From Aporrectodea caliginosa (Eukaryota > Annelida > Clitellata > Crassiclitellata > Lumbricidae): a stretch of DNA of 64,000 nucleotides. The DNA is taken from assembly GCA_020284085.1 (NCBI GenBank), contig JACEVL010000767.1, positions 327,001-391,000 of the forward strand, given 5' to 3'. The position numbers and the translations under genes are program-made. Of the stretch, positions 58,590 through 64,000 are shown one piece after another. Below the pieces are notes generated by a model, which saw nothing but the letters and a program-made list of their open reading frames with translations, did no database searches and was not told the DNA's origin. Numbering within the stretch: position 1 is the stretch's first letter; every line of letters begins with the position of its first letter.

Positions 58590-60415
58590 CAGGGCCGCAT
58601 TAAAGGGGGTGCTATGGGTGCTGCAGCACCGGGCCCGCAGTTTTGAGGGGCCCGCATTTTCAGAAGTGAATGTTTTTAATGTGCTTGAACCAGGGCCGAT
58701 GAGAGGGGAGACCCGGGGAGTCAGAGAGGGGTTGCTACCCGGGGCCCTGTTTCATGGCAGGGGCCCCTGGCAGGGGCCTGGAAATGTCTAAAACATAGTT
58801 CAAACTGAAGAAACCTGTGAGTTTTGTTTTGGCCTAATGCAGGGGTCTTCAAAGTACGGCCCGCGGCCACATCCGGCCCGCTATAAGGCCTTTAATCTGG
58901 CCTGCGGAACTCTCCTTGAAGAAGCAAACTAAATTGGTAAAATTGAAAATTTTAACGCCGCTGTACTCTGACATGCATATTGCCAAAATTCATGTCGCTG
59001 CTTGTAAGGTATGATATGCAATGACACCATTGCAGTGCTTATAGAGTACAATATTCGGAGACATTATGAATCCAAGCATTCATCGCATTAAGCTTACTCA
59101 ATAATTCTCTGGACAGCTGCGCACAGAGAAGTTTTTCTTCGGAGTTTTGGCCCGTGGAGCTTTAAAAAGTCAGCAATGTGTTTCCCGATGGAAAACTTTG
59201 GAGACCCCTGGCCTAATGCAGTATGTAGGCCCTACATATATAATAATGACGGATGCTTCATGAAACATGATACACAGTTCCATATAGGCATACATGTGTT
59301 TTGTCTATCTAGATCGCCTGGTTGGTCTAAGAATTTGACCCACAGTAGAAACGAACACAGTTGTACATGAAGATACCGCCCGGTACGCGTCAATAATTAT
59401 ACATGTAGGCTACGGCCAAGGATGATTTTCCTTTTTGCGTACAGGCACAGCCACTGCATAGGCCTACCCTTTACTATGCCTGTACCCATCCACGGATTCC
59501 TTGATTAGCCGGTCAACAGACTCATCACTCATAAGAATGATTTTGGATTGGCTGTTGGTGCAAAGTTAACTGATGCAGACAAATTTCGATTTCTAACTGA
59601 ATTCTAGACTCCACCAGAATCGTATGCATGGTTAGCACTTCGCATTAAGAACCCCTCTGGTAAAATGATATTCCTAGCTACGTCGTTATAAAGGCTGTCA
59701 GACGATTTTGATTATTTCGGTCAAAACTTCTGTGGTCATAATTATCATAGTTGAATTACTTGAATTTGATAAAGAATGTGTCTATCAGTATTTTGAGTTT
59801 CTAGAATTGACGGCCTAGAATTGATTCGGCTATTGGTTTTCTGGCAGGCATAGAATCTTTTTACTGGATGTAAATTTATTAATTGAAATTTGAGTTATTA
59901 GGCTATCAAAATGAATAATTCTTTAAATTAATGCTGGATGTAAGTTTCATAATAAAATTGATGCCAAATTAGCAATATTTAATATTATATTCCATTAAGT
60001 TGATGATGAATTAGAAGATAAATTATCATAAGAACTCTGGAGCTGAATAAGCAAAGAAAGATTAGTGAAAGTCAGGAATACAAACGAGTGACAGACGCTT
60101 CTTCAAAGTCTTGCATTTTCAATTTCATAAAAAGCGAATGATGCAGCAAATCAAGCTGACAATATCTTTACTAGTATGTATATACAATAGTAGAAGTCTA
60201 AGAAGTGATTTGAAGATCATGGTACAGAGCGAGATGTGCAGATAGTAATGTAACGTTAATTGTATATTGTGTCTTTAGGCAGTTAATAAAAGTATACTCA
60301 TTAGTAAGCATGTGCGTGGTGGACCGGTTGTTGTCAGAGGTGACCTTCGTCAGAGGGGAGGGGGCCCACACTATTACCACAGCACGGGGCCCGCACTAGC
60401 CTTAATACGGCCCTG
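58590..60415. mobile_element. hAT transposon (outer) with 8-bp duplication AATGTGAT
   Basis: Ends CAGGGCCGCATTAAAGG and (reverse complement) CAGGGCCGTATTAAGG. Exact duplication AATGTGAT at 58582-58589 and 60416-60423. GGGCCCGC words lie in both subterminal parts. The inside is AT-rich with only short frames and no clear transposase. A second hAT is nested inside it. Confidence 0.92.
58840..59210. mobile_element. Nested hAT MITE with 8-bp duplication GCCTAATG
   Basis: Ends CAGGGGTCTTCAAAGTACGG and (reverse complement) CAGGGGTCTCCAAAGTTTTC. Exact duplication GCCTAATG at 58832-58839 and 59211-59218. 371 bp, non-coding. It inserted into the element at 58590-60415 and is therefore younger. Confidence 0.93.
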
Positions 60416-60423
60416 AATGTGAT

Positions 60424-60752
60424 GCAGTTCATCCTCTGCCCAAGCAATTCGTAGACATAACCTAGGTAATCATAATATTATTTCTTGTCACGCTGTAACC
60501 CTAGTTCACGGTGGCTACTCGGTAGCGCTTCGTTTCTAATCCATCGATTGAAAGTTCTACCCTGCTGAGGAATCACCTTCTGGTTTCAAATAATTGCCTA
60601 GCAACTTAGATCCAGTATGGATCTAGATTGAATATGAACCAGCACGATTATTAAATGCACTAAGAAAGTGATTAAATGCTGTTGCTTTAACTGAAAAGTT
60701 GTTCCAAACCAGGACAACGAATCTGTCGACAATTTATGCTCAAAATAAAGGA
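60424..60752. other. Sequence without recognised feature
   Basis: No coding or repeat signal. Confidence 0.4.
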
Positions 60753-60760
60753 AGCATATT

Positions 60761-60909
60761 TAGGCACGTAGCGAGACTTAAATTCAAGAGGAGTCAACTT
60801 CACAGACCATTTCCAAAATCCTGATCATTGGGGTCATTTTAGTCAATCGAAGTTCCAGTATATAAAAAAGCAAAAAGCCTCCTCGTGCCTCAATGTAGCT
60901 ACGCCTATG
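60761..60909. mobile_element. Small hAT-type MITE with 8-bp duplication AGCATATT
   Basis: Begins TAGGCACGTAGCGAGACTT and ends CAATGTAGCTACGCCTATG. Exact duplication AGCATATT at 60753-60760 and 60910-60917. 149 bp, inverted relative to the 26132 copy. Confidence 0.9.
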
Positions 60910-60917
60910 AGCATATT

Positions 60918-61650
60918 CTAATTGAGCGTGTATCCTGCCTGAATAGCCGACTATGATGAACTGCGATCAAGTGAAGCTTAATCAATACGAACGCGCTCCG
61001 CAAAGTCGATATTCTTAAAGCAGCCGCGTGAGAGAGACTGCGGCGTCTTACCGTGTCTGTATGTTCGTGTCGGCAGTTTCCCGGAACAGCGTTGAACCAA
61101 AGAAGACTTTCGAATCGACTGGATGATCTCCTCTGCCACTCCTAACAGAACCCGATCGTCGCTTCTCCGAATCCCAGCATGGTCTCACTTTTCACTGATA
61201 TAGCGCCAGCCAACGTTATTTCATTTACCTAGCGCAATGGCGTTGAGACGTCACTCCGGCAGCCCCGGTAGTTTACCCAGTGCCTTCTTCGCGATCGGAG
61301 GATCGCCTACGTCAGCAGAAGGACAGAGAGGGAGCTCCGTAATATTAAAATCTGTCTTTGACAGGGAGGGAATCGCCGCGCACTGGCCAGAAGCGCGCTC
61401 TACGGAGACAAGTAGGCAGGCAGGCAGACCAAGGGCCACTGGCGGGCGGGCGGGCAGGAGGCAGGCAGGCACGGGCGAAGGCGATCGGTTGCCTTGAGGG
61501 GCTCTGCCAGAGAAGATAGTCAATAGAACGCCGGAGATATTGTTACGCTGTTGGCAGCGGTGCAATGCATGAGCCGATGTAATTACAAACTGCACTTGGC
61601 GCAGAAAGTCGTACGCATTCTGTAGTACGTAATCCACAGCTTGCGGGTTC
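60918..61650. other. CG-rich stretch, possible promoter or gene edge
   Basis: From about 61180 to 61500 the DNA is clearly richer in C, G and CpG than its surroundings (CGCGCACTGGCCAGAAGCGC; GGCGGGCGGGCGGGCAGG). Overlapping open frames exist (86 codons plus, 128 codons minus) without a known domain. May be the 5' end of an unseen gene. Confidence 0.3.
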
Positions 61651-62429
61651 GAGCACTCTCAGTGACAACGCTGGACAAGTTGTTTACGCATAATTGTTTC
61701 TATCGTCAAGTAGAATAAATCGGTATCGTCGTAAAGTAAACAGTACGTGATGCTATGCGTTGACCCCTGTCCACGAGTCTGTGTTTCGTACATTGCTCGC
61801 TAAAGGGTCAAGGAGTAGAGAATCATTGTTCTTCCTAAGTCCCATTAGGGAACGTGGTAGCTTTACTGGACTTACTGAGTGTGGAAACAATTCACATCGC
61901 TTAGTAAGCAACGTTGCCTACGATAATAAAGCATAAAGATAAATACCTGACCGAAACCTGAACCAGACCCCACTAGATGCGTTTGTCCATTTCTCCTAGC
62001 ATGAAGGGTAACGTGGATTGAGGTGCATTATAGTCAATGGATTTCTCTAGAACGTAGAAGAACCTCATTCCCTTGGTTGAGTGAGATACGCTACTCTGCT
62101 GACTGTAGGAATTCCGTTCTGCCTTTTAGTCCTCCACGTAGGCGTTGGTACATACAGTAGTTCTGGGAAAAGCTGAATGAAAACTGTTAATCCATTGCTA
62201 TCGAATTAACATAATTAGAATAATTTATGCTAATGAACACAGGCCGTATCGCGATGCAAATGATTCTGGATCTGACCTTCCGGTGTCGCTTCTGCGAACA
62301 CACCTACCATTCACTAACCTTAGCGACCCGGGTTTGGCTCCTGGTAACGTGATGTGACATCGCTATGAGAATTGTTGAACTGTTGCGAAAATGTACATGT
62401 AGTGATCATCGACTGAGATCATTAGAGAC
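61651..62429. other. Sequence without recognised feature
   Basis: No repeat or coding signal beyond short frames. Confidence 0.4.
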
Positions 62430-62960
62430 TTCTTTCTTGTTTTGGTTCTCTGCCTTCCTAGGCAGGTTCCTAAGTCCAATGTCGCCATTCGTCACGTTGT
62501 CTGGCTATCTCCTTCAACTTACTGTATTCCTCCTCCATCATCCAGTCCAACAACATCATTCTCGATCTTCCTCTTGTCTTCTTGCCCTCCATTCTTCCCT
62601 CAATTATAGTTCTTAGGAGGGAGTCTCCCCTCATAATGTGGCCCAACCATTTTCTCTGTCGGCTTCTGATTATTCCTATCAGGGATCTTTTTCGTCCACC
62701 ATTTGTAGTATCTCTTCATTTGTCCTGCGTTCCATCCAGCTGACTCTCTCCATCCTTCGCCATATCCACATCTAGAAGGCCTCCAATCTTCTGATGTCTT
62801 CCTTCCTCAGGGTCCATGTTTCCGATCCTTATGGCACCACACTCCATATCATAGACATGATAATTCGTTTCTTCAGATTCTTTTTTAGCTTTCCTCTCAT
62901 TAATTCCTTTCTTTTATAGAAGGCATCTTTTCCCATAGCTAGGCTATTCTTCTCTTTATT
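62430..62960 (-). mobile_element. Decayed RTE/Jockey-type LINE, reverse transcriptase C-terminus
   Basis: On the minus strand in several frames: MGKDAFYKRKELMRGKLKK, VVPYGSETWTLRKEDIRRLE, SWMERRTNEEILQMVDEK, then RQRKWLGHIMRGDSLLRTII and EGRMEGKKTRGRSRMML. This is the familiar LINE C-terminus (E.W......R.L...W..R.TN..IL......R...W.GH..R). At least two frame breaks and a stop (MWIWRR preceded by TAG). Confidence 0.85.
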
Positions 62961-63052
62961 TCTACATGACACTTTGCATCATTTGCTTATCATTAGAGGC
63001 ATCTTCACAAATATCCACTGCACACGGTAAATGTCAGGATAAAAAAAATATA

Positions 63053-63224
<172 letters not shown>

Positions 63225-63410
63225 ATAATAGTTGGAACCATCTTCCGCAGGAATTGCGTCTTGAGCTCCTCCGCCTGTCTCTTCCTCTGTTTCGGTAACG
63301 CCTGAAGAAGACCATCTTATTTCTTAGAGACAGTACTGACCTGGATCGGTAGAGCCTCTGATCTCTGAGTGGCGCTATACAAATATTCAATTACAATTAC
63401 AATTACAACA
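63225..63410 (+). mobile_element. L2-like LINE 3' end with CAATTA tail
   Basis: GTTGGAACCATCTTCCGCAG encodes WNHLPQELRLELLRLSLPLF. The 3' end GAGTGGCGCTATACAAAT is followed by TCAATTACAATTACAATTAC. Close relative of 16390-16596. Confidence 0.85.
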
Positions 63411-63639
63411 ATTATAGGGTCAAGAGGAACAATAATACGATCAACAATGAACAAAAACAGTGAGAAAAGTGCAATAGCTTCGGTCAAAACAGATGAAAGT
63501 TAAACGACTATCATGGTTTCTTTGCTTCAGTACAAAACGACTGTCTCGTATTATTCACCAAATTGATTTCTCACAGTTTTGCAGCGAATTCGTTAGATGG
63601 CTTCAGTGATACGGACTTTGAATCAACTTTTTGCTTTCT

Positions 63640-63770
63640 TTTGATTCGTGTGGGCGAAAATCCTGTGATAAGCGTGCTAGACTGTCATTTGAAAGTTCGG
63701 GGATTCAAATGCCCATCAGGGCAGGAATTTGTTTCGAGATGTCGACCTCAGAGGTACGTATGATCCTTCA
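63640..63770 (+). mobile_element. tRNA-derived SINE, family B, copy 3 (diverged)
   Basis: AGCGTGCTAGACTGTCATTT, AGTTCGGGGATTCAAATGCC and GGAATTTGTTTCGAGATGTC line up with the family B head on the opposite strand at 49660-49780. Confidence 0.65.
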
Positions 63771-64000
63771 GGATTTAAAAACTGTCGTGCTTGTGGCCAA
63801 AACTGCTGTGAAAAGCGATTGCGCTAAAGCGCTTGATGGTATAGGCCTAGAGGAGCTCTGGTAGAGAACAGTAGTTTTTCTATTATTATTATGGTGACTT
63901 CATCATACCTATGACTGCCTCTTAGTGCTAGCAAACGGGTCTTCTTCTTCATCTACTTCTTCTGTATGCCCTTTGACCGAGACCGCAAATGACCGAATAT
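63771..64000. other. Window end, no recognised feature
   Basis: Possibly the rest of the SINE body, then unique sequence. Confidence 0.3.

Overview
The window is animal (metazoan) genomic DNA. It has intron-bearing coding sequence with GT..AG junctions, no operons, very abundant microsatellites, tRNA-derived SINEs, L2-like LINE tails and hAT transposons. A marine invertebrate, possibly a deuterostome, fits the repeat style (L2-type ends GGCGCTATA(T/C)AAAT, frequent TAGGCCTA-like words). The species cannot be fixed from this sequence.

One host gene is recognisable: a complete high-affinity choline transporter (CHT1/SLC5A7) on the minus strand, in eight coding exons between 24739 (ATG) and 3498 (stop). 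All exon phases join exactly and give a 639-residue protein. It takes up choline at cholinergic nerve endings. The seven introns (21 kb in total) are filled with repeats, and several repeats start within 6-30 bases of a splice site.

Region by region: 1-3.5 kb is the 3' flank of CHT. 3.5-24.7 kb is the CHT gene; its intron 5 carries a nearly full-length restriction-like-endonuclease (RLE) non-LTR retrotransposon embedded in a TAA microsatellite. 24.8-37.5 kb is repeat-dense DNA (several minisatellites, SINEs, LINE remnants). 37,545-45,203 is a 7.66-kb palindromic element with about 3.15-kb inverted arms, a 6-bp target duplication and no recognisable gene. 45.6-51.4 kb is microsatellite and minisatellite DNA. 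51.8-53.1 kb is a hAT element with a decayed transposase. 57.6-60.4 kb holds a LINE 3' end and a hAT nested inside another hAT, each with a perfect 8-bp duplication. 60.7-64 kb has a MITE, a decayed RTE-like LINE, an L2 end and a SINE.

The main observations are these. (1) At least five insertions of one RLE retrotransposon group all lie in TAA/AAT microsatellites, with 5' truncations directly at the repeat, so the group probably targets this microsatellite. (2) The palindromic element carries a central array of 42-bp units, each with a perfect small palindrome. (3) Transposon tails abut the CHT 5' splice sites. (4) Six hAT-type insertions have exact 8-bp duplications. Apart from CHT no host gene was found. 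Most other open frames are translations of simple repeats.
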